NCBI GenBank assembly: GCA_029783825.1
Contig: JAREIK010016116.1
Coordinates: 36,947 to 100,946, forward strand
Length of the DNA: 64,000 nt
Source of the DNA: Sapria himalayana
Taxonomy: Eukaryota; Streptophyta; Magnoliopsida; Malpighiales; Rafflesiaceae
Reading direction: 5' to 3'
The number at the start of each line of letters is the position of its first letter. The first letter of the stretch is position 1. Below the pieces are notes generated by a model. That model did no database searches and had not been told where the DNA came from. It saw nothing but the letters and a program-made list of their open reading frames with translations. Position numbers and translations under genes: made by a program. Below are positions 22,845 to 37,215 of the stretch, piece after piece.

Positions 22845-25800
22845 CTCTCTCTCTATATGTGTATATGTTAATTTGTTTATCTATATATCTATCTAAATAT
22901 CTGTTTATATATCTATCTATTTGTCTATTTATCTATTGATCTATCTAATCTATTTATCTGTCTATGTATTTATTTGTATTTCTCTTTATCTATCTATATG
23001 CCAATATAACTATCTGTCTATATGTCTATCTATCTATCTCTATATTTGTTTGTCTGTCTGTCTTTCTGTCTATTTGTCTATCTATCTATCTATCTATGTA
23101 TTTTTTTATCTATCTATATATCTATCTATTCATCTATATGACTATCTATTTATATGTTTATCTATCTATCTATCTATTTATCTACCTACCTATAATATTA
23201 TTTGTCTATCTGTCTATCTATATATCTATTTGTTTATTTATCTATATTTATGTATATTTTTTTACATGTCAATCAGTTTATCTTCTTTTTCTATTTATCT
23301 ATCTAACTATTTGTCTATCTATCAATGTGTTAATTTTTCAATCAATGAATCTCGCTAGCTATCTGTCAGTCTATCTAAATATCTTACTCTCTAACAGTCT
23401 AACTATCTATCAGTCTATCTATTTATCTAACTATCTAATTTTCTTTCTGTCTATCAATCTTTTAGTTTATTTGTCTATTATCTAATAGTCTATTAGTCTA
23501 TCTATTTATATATCTCTCTTTCTATCTATTTGTCTACATGCCTATATGTTTATCTATTTATATATTTGTCTATATGTTTATCTTTCTCTGTTAATCTATT
23601 TATATATCTATCTTTTTTATGTATATTTATATATTTGTCTTGCTATCTATCTATCTATCTATCAATCTAGCTATCTATCTATCTGCTTATCTATCTATTT
23701 AACTATCTAACTATTTGTCTAGTTATCGATTTGACTATATTACTATCAATCTACTTTCTCTCTATCTATCTATTTGTTTATATGCCTATTTTCCTATTTG
23801 TTTATCTATCAATATGTTTATGTTTCTATTTATCTATCTATTTATCTATCTATTTATCAATCTATATATCTTTTTATATGTCTATCTGTCTTTCTATCTA
23901 CATGTCTATATGTTTAACTATCTATCTTTTTATCATTTTATATGTCTATCTATCTTTATATATATATATATATATGTGTTATTCTATTTATCTATTTATT
24001 TGTCTATCTTTATATATGTCTATCTTCCTATCTACCCATCTTTCAAGGTGTCTATGTTCCTATCATTCAATTAATCTATATTTCTATATGTCTAACTCTG
24101 TATTATATATATATATATGTCTGTCGATTTATCTATCTGTCTATATATCTATCTGTCTATCTGTCTAACTATCTATTTGTCTATCTTTTATCCATGTATC
24201 AATCTATCTATATATTTTACTATCTATCTTTCTGTTGATATGTGTATACGTATATCTGTCTATCTATTTATATGCATGTCTATATTTTTATTTTTGACTA
24301 TTTGTTTATCAATCTATCTATATACATGTTTTTCTGGTTATATATCTATCTATCTAGCTATTTATCTATCTATTTTTTGACTATTTGTCTATAAATCTAT
24401 ATGTCAATCTGTTTATATATCTTTTTGTTTATATGTCTGTCTATTTATATGTTTATCTCACTTTCTAGCTATCTGTCTATCTATCTATCTATCTATTAGT
24501 CTGTGTATCTATATATCTATTTAATTTTCTATCTATCACTATGTCAATTTATATATATATCTATCTATCTTTTTCCTATATGTTTATTTATTTATCTATC
24601 TATCTAACTATGTATTTTTATATTTATATATCTATCTAACTATTTATTTATTTTGTATTTATCTATCTGTCTATTTGTCTTTGTGTTAATCTTTCTATCA
24701 ATCTATATATCTATCTATCTATCTTTATTTCTTTTAATCTATCTATATGTATATCTATGTATTTGTATATCTGTCTATTTATCTATCTATCTAACTATCC
24801 ATCTTTATATCTTCATATTTGTCTAACTATTTTTTAATGTTTCTATCCATAAGTTTATCAGTTATCAGTCTATCTATCTATTTTTATATTTGTCTATCTT
24901 CATATCTATCTATCTATCTACCTATCTAGTTTTATCTCTATCTTATTATCTAACTATTTTTTATCTATCTATTTGTTTATTTATCTATCTGACTAAATAC
25001 ATATCTCTCTAACAATCTATATGTCTATATGTCAAAATGTTTATCTATCAATCTATATATCTATTCATATATCTATCTATATATTTATCTATATGTCTAT
25101 CTATATATCTATCTATATATTTATTTATCATTCTATCTATGTGTGTATCTATCAATCTTTCTATCTATCTATATATTTCTATTTTTATCTATTTGTCTAT
25201 ATGTCTATCTATTTTTCTATATATTGTCTATTTGTCTATCTGTCTATCTATTTATCTATTTGAATATTAATCTATCAATCTATCCATGTCTGTATCTTTC
25301 TATATGTCTATATGTTTCTCAATCTATCTAACTATATTTATATATGTCTATCTATCTATCTAAGTGTCAATCTAATAATTTGAAAATCAATATGTCTTTC
25401 TATCGATTTATCTATTAGTCTATCAATCTGTCTATCTACATGTCTATCAATCTATCTATATATCTATCTGTATGTATGTCTTTTTGTTTTTTTATCTATA
25501 TGTTTATTTGTTTATATATCTATTTCTTTAACTATCTATAAGTATATCTGTATATCTATCTATCTGGTAATCAATATATCTATCTATCAGTCTATCTAAC
25601 TATTAATCTATCTATCAGTTTGATTATTTGTCTAATTATATATCTACCTATCTTCCTTTCATTCGATCAATCAATCAATCTATCTCTCTATCTTTGTATA
25701 TGTTTATATGTTTATCTATCTATCTAACTATATTTTTATATGTCTATCTATCTATGTATCTTTCTATTAATTTGTCTATCTATCTATCTATCTATCTGTC

Positions 25801-26518
25801 TATCTATTTGTCTATCTATCTATCTATCTATCTATATATCTATATATCTAATTTATGTCTATCTGTTTATCTGTCTATATGTCTATCTATCTATATATCT
25901 ATTTTCCTATATATCTAAATGTCTATATGTATATCTATCTATCTCATTATCAATATAGCTATCTATTTGTCGATAAATCTAATAATCTATCTATTTGTCT
26001 ATGCATCTATGTGTCTATCTATCTATCTATCTATTTGACTATCTATAGATCTATATATCTACATATCATTCTTTCTATATATATATATATATATATATAT
26101 ATCTATCTGTCTATCTTTCTATATATATCTCTATTTATTTGTCTATTTTTTTATCTCTATATCTATTTGTCAATCTATCTTAACTATCTTTCAATCTATT
26201 TATATGTCTATTTGTCTATTTGTCTATTAGTCTATTTGTCTATCTTTCTATTTATCTATATATCTGTGTATCTATATATTTGTGTATCTATCTATCTATC
26301 TATCTATGTGTATGTATAACTATATATATATATATATATGTCTCTTGGTCTATATAAATATTTGTCTAAGTATCTATATATCTATTTGAATATCTATCTA
26401 TCTGATAATCAATATATCTATCTATCTATTTGTCTATCTCTCTTTGCATCTATTTGTATATCTATCTATCTGATAATCAATATGTGTCTATCTGTATATC
26501 TACCTATCTTTATTTTCC

Positions 26519-26549
<31 letters not shown>

Positions 26550-29500
26550 GTCTATTAAAATGTGAAAATATCTATCTATCTAACTATTTATCTTATTTCT
26601 ATATTTCTGTCTAACTATCTAAATGCCTTTTTATTTAACAATATTTTAGTATAAATGCCTATATATGTATTTATCTAACTATCTTTCAATCAATTTATTT
26701 TCTATCTATTTATCTAACTATTTATTAATTTATATATCTTTCTGTGTATCTGATCATATGACCATTTATTTATATGTATTTTTATCTATCTATCTGTCTG
26801 TATGTCTATCTATCAATCTACCTATTTGCAAATTTGTCTGTCTATCTAAATGTCTATAAATCTATCTATTTATCTATCTATCTATTTATCAATTTATCTA
26901 TTAATCAATCAATTAGTCTGTCTGTCTATCTATCTGTATATCTATCTATCTGTATATTTCTATTTCTATTTATCTCTATCATCCTATTTGTTTAGTTGTC
27001 TATTTTTTAATGAGTATCGATATATCTATCTATTTGTCTATTTTTTTATCTATCTATATGTATACCTATTTATATATCTATTTGTCTATCTATCTTTTTA
27101 TTTGTCTATCTATCTTTTTATTTATCTATCTATTTGTCCATCTATATATATACATATGTGTGTGTGTGTTTATATGGTTATTTATCTATCTATCTATTTT
27201 TCAATCTATTTGTCTAACTATAAAATCTATCTATTTGTCTATCTATCTATCTACTATCTGTCTATCTATTGATCTATTTATCTATCTTTCTGTCTCTCTA
27301 ATTATCTATATATCTATAAATCTATATGTATATTTATTGTTCTATCTATCTTTCTATCTATCTATCTAAATATCTCTCTATCTTTCTATATGTCTATATA
27401 TCAACCAATCTCTATGTGTATCTAACTATTTGTATATTTATTAAACTATCTGTCTATCTATTTATATTTCTTTTATATCTATCTTTTTATCTATCTTTCT
27501 ATCTTTCTTCTTATCTATCTATATGTCTATATGTCTATATGTTTATCTATGTATCTGTAAATCTGTCAATCTATAAATCTAAGTATCTATTAATCTACCT
27601 ATCTATCTATTTGTATATTTGTCTAACTATTTATCTGTCTATCTATTAAACTTTCTAACTATGTTTCTCTCTATTAGTCTATTAGTCATTAATCTTTCTA
27701 ACGTTCAATTAGTCTATCTTTCTATGTGTCTATTTTTCTATCTGTCTATATGTCTATTTGTTTATATGTCAATTTTTTTATATGTCTTTTACTATATAAA
27801 TCTATCTTTCTTTCTTTCTACCTGTCTATCTTTTTATCTATCTATATTTCTATCTATCTGACTGTATATCTATCTATCTATCTGTATATAAGTTTATATG
27901 TCTCTCTATCAATATATTTATCTATTCTTCTATCTATTTTACTATCTATCTATCTATCTAACTTTTTATTTTTCTATCTTTCTATTTAAATATATATCTA
28001 TCTATATATGTATCTATTAAATTGTCAATCTATAAATCTATATATCTGCATATCTATCTATCTCCTATTTTTCTATATCTCTAACTATTTAACTTTTCAT
28101 ATAAATATATTTGTCTTTAGTATATCTATTTATTATTCTTTATGTCTATCTATCTAGCTGTTAATATATCTAAATGTCTATCTGTCTATCTATCTATCTT
28201 GCTACCTATCTTTCTATCTATCTAACTATTTTCCTTTCTGACAATCTTGCTTTATATATTTTTTTCTATCTTTCTACCTAATCACCTAAAACCCTATATG
28301 TCTATATCTATATTTGTCTATCTGAAATTGTCAAACTATATAAGTATTTTACTATTTATCTTTATGTCTATCTATCTATTTATTTATCTATATATCTATT
28401 TATCTATCTATCTATCTGTCTGTCTGTCTGTTTTTATATTTATTTATTTGCTTATTTACATATTTATCTATCTAACTATCTATCTATCAACCTCTATGTA
28501 TATTAGTCTATCTGTATATTTGTCTTTCTAAGTATCTATCTATCTTTATATCTATCTTTATATCAATCAATCAATCTGTCTAATTATCTTACTATTTATT
28601 TTGTTATCTTTTTATCTAACTATCTATGTATCTAACTTTTTATTTATCTAATTATCTATCTATTGACTATATGTCTTCTATCAAACTACCTTTCTACATT
28701 TCTACATGTCTGTCATTTTATCTATTTGTCTATCTGTCAATATGTCTATTTCTCTATCTCTCGATCTATTTATCTATCTTTTTGCAAATATCTTCATCTC
28801 TATATCTATCTCTCTATCTATTAATTTATCTATCTTTCTGTCAATCTATCTTTCTTTATCTCTATCAATGTTGCTATATGTTTATCTATCTATTTGCTAT
28901 CTGTCTATCTTTCCATTGGTCTATTTGTATATCTGTCTATTTGTCAATTTGTCCATCTATCTATATGTTTATATGTATATCTATCTAGCTATCTATCTAT
29001 CTATATATCTATTTAATGGTTTATATATCTACCTATTTATCTAACTATCTAACTATCTATTGATTTGTATATTTGTCTATCTAACTATCTATCTATCTAT
29101 CTACCAATCTAACTATTTTCCTATCTATATATTTGTCTATCTATCTATCTATGCCTACATTTATATATATCTATCTGCTTAGCTATTTTTTATCTAATAA
29201 TTTGTGTATCTATCTATTTGCATCCCTATCTATCTAATTGTCAATTTGTGTTTTTGTCTATATGTCAATCTTTCTATCTATCATCCAATTTACTTATCTA
29301 TCTACTTGTTAATCTATCTCTTTAACTATCTATCTGACAATCTCTATATCTAATTATCAGACTATCTATCTATTGCATATCTTCCTATATACCTATATGT
29401 CTATCTATCTATTTGTCTATCAATCTATTAGTTTATATGTCTATCCATCTATCTATCTATCTATGTATTGGGTTATATATCTATATATCTTTTTGAATAA

Positions 29501-30845
29501 CTCTATATCTCTCTTTCTATCTATATATCTATCTATCTGTCTATCTATCTTTTGATATATATATATATATATGTCTATCATACTATATGACTATCTATCT
29601 ATTTGTCTATCTGTCTATCTGTCTATCAGTATATTAGCCTATCTTTTTAACTATCTATTTTTATATTTGTCCATTTGTTTATATGACTATTTATATATCT
29701 ATCTATCTGTCTATTTTTCTGTTTGTCTATTGTCTATTTTGTCTAACTATCTATTAGTATATCTTTCTATTTTAATTAATATCTAACAATCTTTCTTTAA
29801 ATCTGTGTATCTGGGTATATATCTATCTATTTTTATCTCTATCTATTTATAGTCTATGTGTCTACCAGTCTATTAGGTTATCTATCTATCTATCTCACTA
29901 TTTATTATACTAAATATCTATATGTATATATGTTTATTTGTCTATATTTCTATCTATATATCTATCTATATATTTATCTAAATATTTGTTTATCTATCTC
30001 TCTATCTAATTGACTAACTATATTTCTTTCAATCAATCAATCTATCTATCTAATTGTGTGTGTGTGTGTATGTCTGTCTGTCTATCTGTATATCTATCTA
30101 TATGTATATATATCAATATTTCTATATGTCTATCTATATGTGTATCTGCCTATTATATATCTTTCTATTTATATATCTATATATCTAACTATCTATTTGT
30201 CAATCTGTTTATCTACCAATCTTAAACTATCTATCTTTATATCTGTCTATATATATATATCTATCTATTTATATCTATCTTCAAGTCTCTCTATCTATAT
30301 ATCTATTTTTAATTCTATCTATCTTCAATTTGTCTAAATGCCTATATGACTAAATATCAATGTATATTTCTAACTGTCTATCTGTCTAACTATCTGACTA
30401 TCATTTTATCTATCTGTCTATTAGTCAATCTATATTACTTTCTATATATAATATATATATCTTTCTATCTATCAATCTATCAACTAATCAATCATTTTAT
30501 ATATCTATCAATCAATCTGTCTATTAATCTACCTATCAATTTATCAAACTATCTATCTATTTATCTTTCTATATTTCTAGCAATCTTTCTGTCTTTATGT
30601 ATGTATGTCTATATATCTATCTATATGTCTATCTATTTTTCTATCTCTCTAATAATATTTCTATCTATGTATCTATCTATTTATATATCTATCTATCCAT
30701 CATTCTGTCTATCTATCTATCTATATTTCTATAAATGTGTCTATCATTCTATCTAATAATCTATCTATATTTCTATCTAGATATTTGTCTATCTATCTTT
30801 CTATCTATCTATCAGTCTATTGATCTATTTATCTATCTATCTGTA

Positions 30846-30882
<37 letters not shown>

Positions 30883-31226
30883 GTCTGTCTGTCTGTCTAT
30901 CCGTCTGTCTGTCTGTCGAACTATCTTTCTAACTATCTGTCTATCTATTTGTCTAACTATTTGCCTATTTGTCTATTTATTTATTTGTCTGTCTACCTAT
31001 CTATCTATCTATCAAACTATCTATTAATCTGTCTATAAATTTATTTATCAAACTATTTATCCATCTATCTATTTATCTATTTATATATCTATCTGATTAT
31101 CTATTTGTCTATCTATCTATCTATCTTTCTGTCTAATTATATGTATATTTATCTATCTATCTGTCAGTCAATCAGTCATTTTGCCTATCTGTCTATCTAT
31201 CTATCTGTCTATTTATCTATCTATTT
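21671..31226. repeat. Degenerate TATC microsatellite, block 2
   Basis: About 9.6 kb of TATC-type tetranucleotides on the plus strand, same orientation as block 1, with TA runs (for example 22068-22095 and 22797-22840). Many overlapping open frames of Tyr, Leu, Ser and Ile are products of the repeat. One internal duplicate is visible: AACTATCTAATTTTCTTTC near 21985 and again near 23427. The left edge meets CACTA C and the right edge meets CACTA B. Confidence 0.95.
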
Positions 31227-33545
31227 ATGACTACAAGATAATGTTGATTTATCCACGGATTAATCACTAGCTAAATTACAAGGGATTAACTAGGGAATAG
31301 TAAGGGATTTATGTTTTTTCATTAAAATAAAAATTTGCAATGAATTGGAGATGAAATAATTTTGTAAATTCTGGATCAGAAAAAAGCAGGGAATTTAGCA
31401 ACGGATTAGCTACGGATTAGTGACGGAATATTTTCGTAAATTTTTCTCAAGAAAAGCAGGGAATTTAGCAACGGATTAGTGATGAAATATTTTCATAAAT
31501 TTCACTCAAGAAAAGTGGTGAATTTAGCAATAGATTTAGTGACAAAATTTTCATAGCTAATAAAATCTAGAATTTACCAACGGATTTAGCCACAGAATTT
31601 TCCTTGCTAATAAAATTCAGAATTTAGCAACGGATTTAACGATAAAATTTTTCTAGCTAATAAAATCTGGAATTTAGCGACGGATTTAGCGACGGAATTT
31701 TCCTAGCTAATTACATCCGTAACATAGCGACATATTTTAGCTACAGAATTCCCTAGCTAATTACATACTGAACATAGAGATGGATTTTTGCGATGAAATT
31801 TTCCTAGCTAATTACATCCCGAAAATATATCTATGGATTTAACGATGAAATTTTCCTTACTAATTACATACTTAATATTGCAATGGATTTTAGCAAAGGA
31901 GCTTTTCTAGCCAATTACTTCTTGAATATAGTGGTAGATTTTAGTGACGAACTTTCCTAACTAATAAAATCTGGAATATATCGACAGATTTAGCGAGGGA
32001 ACTTCTTTAGCTAATTAAATTAGAATATAGTGATGGATTTAGTGAATGAACTTCCCAAGCTAATTAAATCCTGGATATAGCGATGGAATTTTCCTAGCCA
32101 ATATTTAATTATTTAATTTTTTTTAATTTTTTATTAGGTTTAATAATTTATTTAATTTTGTTTATTAAATATATGTTAATGGTCTATAGATGAGCGATCC
32201 TTAAACATTACATTCTCCTCGTAAAATCATAAAAAATGATATTATAAATAAATAATTTAATAAATATAAAATACAAAAAAAAATTATATTAATAAGGACT
32301 AAAATAACTATTTTTATGATGTATTAATTTTTTAAAAAATTATACAAACAATTTTTTTTAAAAAATTTTTAATTATGAAACTTAAAATTTTGTATTAAAG
32401 TAACATTAAATTATTAATTCAATAATTATAATAATTTATTTCAATAATTTAAAAATTAAATTACAATACATTAAAATTTATTACAATATAAATATAAATA
32501 ATTCATTAAATGATAAAATATAAAATATTTTCAAAAATATTTGAATTGATGAATAAACTAGTAAATATTAATATTATTATTAGTATAAAAAAATTTAATG
32601 ATTATATGAAACTTTTAAAAAAATAATTAATACACAATTTGAAAATTTTGAAATATAATAAAAGTCTACTTTTTTTCATTAAAGTTAAAAGAAAATAAAT
32701 TAATATTTAAAAATAAATACATATATGTTTGCCTCTACTAAAATTTATAAGAATTAAACAATCGAGTAATATTTTTTCTTTTAGCTTTTAACATTGACTC
32801 TTTATAAAAATAATTAATATAACTTTTTTTAATTATCTATTTACTTTAAGTAATTTTTTGAATTTTAAAAATTTTTAATGATATCAAATAATATGAAATT
32901 TTATGCCTTTAAAATTATTACTTACTATCTTCTTAAAAATTATAATGCTGAATTCTTAAAAATCTATAACCATAAAATATAAATTTGTATATATTTTTTA
33001 ACATTAAAAGTATTCTATAACTTTTAGGAGAGTGGCTAGAAAACAAATCATCTTTTCATGTATGTCTTATTATATAAAGTTTGTTAATTTTTTAGCGATT
33101 TGATTTTTTTTAAGGCTAAATATATATTTTTTAAATTTTTATATATATATATTGCTTAATTAATATTATAATAAAAAATTGTAAGGTGTATATTTTTCAT
33201 GTGTACCTTGCAACATGCACATTGATTTTGTTGAAAAAATTTTGATAGTAAATAAAATAAATGAGTCTTTTGTAATATATATATATATTATGTAATATTT
33301 TTATAATTAAAAATATAAATATTTTGGAAATATATATTATTTGTTATTTAATGTTTATTTTGTCGAGACTCAAGTCCTCCATCTTTCTCTCGACGTTTTT
33401 GAAGATTAACCGACGCAAGTCCTCCGTAGTCCTCTATCTTTCTCTTGACACTGAAACATCTAAACATATTTGAATTAAGCGATAATTTGTTATTGATTTG
33501 AGGTACGTTTTCTACGCTAATTCTTCATCGATTATCTTAATGCAA
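31227..33545 (+). repeat. 5' end of CACTA B, inverted homologue of 1-1986
   Basis: Terminus, 50-bp subterminal repeats, AT-rich spacer and a CT-rich leader (about 33360-33500) occur in the same order as in element A. Shared landmarks include TAAGGACTAAAATAACTATT, GGTCTATAGATGA and, at the inner edge, TAATTCTTCATCGATTATC followed by TTAA. A GGTACGT near 33502 could be a splice donor of the leader exon. Confidence 0.85.
31510..32102. repeat. CACTA B subterminal tandem repeats, about 50-bp unit, about 12 copies
   Basis: The best unit is near 31670: GAATTTAGCGACGGATTTAG, then CGACGGAATTTTCCTAGCT, then AATTACATCC. Copies diverge inward. This array is longer than its counterpart in element A (about 9 units), which explains most of the length difference between the two ends. 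Confidence 0.85.
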
Positions 33546-33889
33546 GAGTTTGCATATTGATTTTGTTAATATTTTTCCGAAATTCTTCTTTAATCACCAT
33601 TGTATGCTTGGATTGCTTTTATAAACTTAATCCTATACATAGCTATTGCACCTGTGATACAATGCGTTATCATTGTATGGATGTTGATGGTGCATAGCAT
33701 GCATGCCGACTTTATTTCCTTTTTTTTCCACTCGACCATATTTGGGTTTTCTTAATTTAATCACAAAATGGGTGTTTTGTGTTGGGCAGTATGTATATAA
33801 CACATAAATATATAAGTATATTTTATTATATCTTTAACAATAAAAATAGTATACATAAACATAACTATATATAAATTAAGCAACATATA

Positions 33890-33948
<59 letters not shown>

Positions 33949-34646
33949 TAAATATATATATATTTATCTATAATAATTTTATATATGATACATTCAATAT
34001 ACATGTGCATTTCAAATATAATTAGTATTATACATATAACATTATATACATATTTTACACAAATAAAGTTATTCTGACTTTATGATAGGATTTTAATAAT
34101 GTATAATAGAAATTTGTAAGTCATCATTATGAAATACACGGCTAATAAATTTACATTAAGAAAATATCTATTATTCCATAATGTCATGCCTACCAAATAA
34201 GCGTGTATTTAATATCTGTACATTTAAAGTATAGACACACTAATATCTATTAATATCAAATTAATATCTGTAAACATTTACTGACCGGATTTCAATTAGT
34301 TCATATAAAAATGTAATAGGTTATATGTATACTGATACTAATTTACAAGAATTTAAATACATGTATATATTTGACTATACTTTAATTACTATGTTTACTT
34401 AAATGCCACATAGGCTCCCTTATAAATACCCTAGCATTGACTATCAATATGATTCATACTTAATTAAATTATATAAGATATCCAAATCATCTAAAATACA
34501 TTATTTTCTATATGAATTGATGCCGATTACTTTTTGATGGGTTTGAGAAGTTCCACCAATGTGGATGAATAGATGTCACATATTTTATCACCGCTATAGC
34601 CATTAACTCATAAATTGTATACCCTTGAACTTGATTATTTGATATT
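33546..34646. other. AT-rich interior of CACTA B, no gene seen
   Basis: A few less AT-rich bases (33546-33790) follow the leader and may be intron or second exon of the element's lost gene. A TA/TAAA run occupies about 33897-33960. No coding pattern is seen on either strand. Confidence 0.5.
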
Positions 34647-34837
34647 GATTATCATTTCAAAGATATTGATTATTTGGATTAATTATCAAAGGTTCTTCAT
34701 TATCTAAGCTTACAATAAGTAAATAGTTTCTAGTGTTTACTCAAGTAAACACTAGAAACTATTTTTTATTGTAAGCTTAGATAATGAAGAAACTTTGATA
34801 AGTAATCCAAATAATCAATATCTTTGAAATGATAATC
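34647..34837. repeat. 95-bp near-perfect inverted repeat with a 2-base loop
   Basis: The left arm is 34647-34741 and the right arm 34744-34837. The centre reads TAGTGTTTACTCAAGTAAAC followed by ACTA. Across about 94 bases only a few mismatches and one-base gaps are seen, so transcription would give a long double-stranded stem. It lies next to the downstream end of the copia gag fragment. It may be a foldback element, a small inverted duplication or a hairpin-RNA locus. Confidence 0.9.
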
Positions 34838-34899
34838 CAGATTCATAGAGTTTAACTTTATTACTTGTTAAACTCATATACTTGTGATACATTTTACCT

Positions 34900-35860
34900 T
34901 GCTATAAAATAACTAACACTTGTATTGATTTTTTTGGTGTCTTATCTCTCTATAATTTTAATACATAATAGTCATTGAGCTATTATAATTACAATGATTC
35001 TTAGATTTAGACCTCTTGTTTTTTTATTTGCTTTGACATTTTCTCTTGGTTGAATTTCTTTCAATTAACTTTGTATATAATTCTAAAGAGGTTGATGTTT
35101 CACTTGTCTATATCTGTTGAATCTCCTTGCTGAGAATTAGATCATGAACATCATCAAATTTCAATTTATAATTTCTTGATGAACTATGCACAACTATAAT
35201 TGTAATACGTTAATTTTTGATAGAGAACACAGAAGTATCAATACACATACTTCATCATTGACTTCAATACCAAACAAACTTAATTGGGTTGTAATTGTGT
35301 TGACTTCATTGAGTTTTTGGGTCACTGATGTGCTTTCTGTCAGCTTCAGATTGATAAAACACCTCATAATTTGCACATTTTTCGCATCAATTAGTTTTTC
35401 GTATATACTAACAAGAGCCTTCGTAAGCCTGACTATGATCTTCTCATTTTTATATTGAAAGTAAGTTGGTAAGATATCATATATTGAATGATTTTCAAGT
35501 GCTAGTATGTGCTCTTCTTTCTTCATAGACTCTATCTTTTTCCTCGGAAGGGGTTGACATAGATTTTTCTAGTATATATAATCCTCCATCTATATCTTTT
35601 AGAATCCAAATTTCATTCCATAGATTTTTTTTATTTTCACTTTTCCTTCATATTCAGTCATTACTGTCTATAAAATATGACTTCTTCTAGACAATTCTTG
35701 CAAAACACTATGTATGAGAATTGAGAACGCCTCTTTTGACAATGTTGATATTGTCTGCATAATTTTTACTATTTATTAAATTTATTATTATCATCAATAA
35801 TAACTTCACCGAAAGGGGCATCATAATGCACAACCTAAACCTCCAATACCAATTGTTGAG
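34900..35860 (-). pseudogene. Copia gag fragment with primer-binding site, minus strand
   Basis: Near 35845-35860 the minus strand reads CTCAACAATTGGTATTGGAG, an LTR end followed by a decayed tRNA-Met primer site. Gag follows: ALENHSIYDILPTYFQ, LVSIYEKLIDAKNVQIMRCF, LTESTSVTQKLNEVNTI, TTQLSLFGIEVNDEV and LILLCSLSK (35526-35194). Then YKLKFDDVHDLILSKEIQQ and TSETSTSLELY (35170-35060) match the gag C-terminal region, and a basic stretch with KKNKRSKSKN lies near 35000. This is UBN2-family gag of a different copia lineage from the two at 2-9 kb. Protease and the rest of pol are absent. Confidence 0.82.
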
Positions 35861-35861
35861 A

Positions 35862-36300
35862 ATAACTTGATTTCCTATTTGTTAGATTTATGAAATAGAA
35901 CAAAAATATATATTAAATGAAACACAAAATTTACATTGTCCGGCACATGGTTTTCTATATTTTGGGATATTCTATTTTCCTCTTATTTCACTATGAATTA
36001 GGCGAATGCAAAAGATGTAAGAAATATATACTTTTGAAATCTTAATGCTTATTATATGTTGATCTATGCTAGAAAAATAATAAAACAAAAAAAAGGAGGT
36101 AATGCTTCTTTTTTTGACTAAAATGGGGGGTAGATGCCCCCTCATTTTGACATTAAATATATCGACCACTTATATGTGTTTTATATTTTTGCACATGTGT
36201 TTCATAAAAGAAGATTCTTTAATTTTTTTTTATAATAATTAGATCACAAATCTATTTTACATAATGCTTTATTATATCTAACTAATTAAACAATTCATTA
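35862..36300 (-). other. Possible LTR remnant of the minus-strand copia
   Basis: By position the LTR should extend from 35862 rightward. The sequence is AT-rich and has the expected CTCAACA end, but I cannot fix its outer edge and there is no second LTR to compare. Confidence 0.35.
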
Positions 36301-36334
36301 ATTCACAGAATAAGATATTTGTTTTTTATTATTA

Positions 36335-36484
36335 TTATAAATAAAAAAAATAAAAAAAATAAAAAAAAAATAAATAAAATAAAAAAAAATAAAAAAATAA
36401 AAAAATAAAAAAAATAAAAAAATAAAAAAATAAAAAAAATAAAAAAAAATAAAAAAATAAAAAAAATAAAAAAAATAAAAAAAA

Positions 36485-36542
<58 letters not shown>

Positions 36543-36655
36543 AAATAAAAAAAATAAAAAAAATAAAAAAAATAAAAAATAAAAAAAATAAAAAAATAAA
36601 AAAAAATAAAAAAAATAAAAAAATAAAATAAAAAAGATAAAAAAATAAAAAAAAA

Positions 36656-36687
<32 letters not shown>

Positions 36688-37215
36688 AATAAAAAAATAA
36701 AAAATAAAAAATAAAAAAATAAAAAAATAAAAAAATAAAAAAATAAAAAAATAAAATAAAAAAATAAAAAAATAAAAAAATAAAAAAATAAAAAAATAAA
36801 AAAATAAAAAAAAATAAAAAAATAAAAAATAAAAAAATAAAAAATAAAAAATAAAAAATAAAAAATAAAAAAATAAAAAAATAAAAAAATAAAAAAATAA
36901 AAAAATAAAAAATAAAAAAATAAAAAATAAAAAAATAAAAAAATAAAAAAATAAAAAAATAAAAAAATAAAAAAATAAAAAAATAAAAAAATAAAAAAAT
37001 AAAAAATAAAAAATAAAAAAATAATAAAAATAATAAAAATAATAAAAATAATAAAAATAATAAAAATAATAAAAATAATAAAAATAATAAAAAATAATAA
37101 AAATAATAAAAATAATAAAATAATAAAAACTAAAAAACAAACAGAAAATAAAAAAAATAAAAAAATAAAAAAATAAAACAAATCAAAAATAAAAAAATAA
37201 AAAAAACAAAAAAAA
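36335..37215. repeat. A-rich minisatellite, (A5-9 T)n grading into (AATAATAAA)n
   Basis: About 880 bases composed almost only of A runs of 5-9 separated by single T, then from about 37019 to 37128 a regular TAATAAAAA unit of about 9 bases. The long minus-strand frames rich in Phe, Tyr, Ile and Leu are products of this composition and not proteins. Confidence 0.95.

Noticed and set aside
34647..34837. Calling the long hairpin a microRNA gene
   Set aside because: The arms are too perfectly paired and too long for a typical plant microRNA precursor, and there is no expression evidence. Kept only as an inverted repeat.
36298..37181. Minus-strand frames of 280 and 292 residues of Phe, Tyr, Ile and Leu that look like a membrane protein
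   Set aside because: They are the translation of an A-run minisatellite; two frames are open at once over the same DNA.
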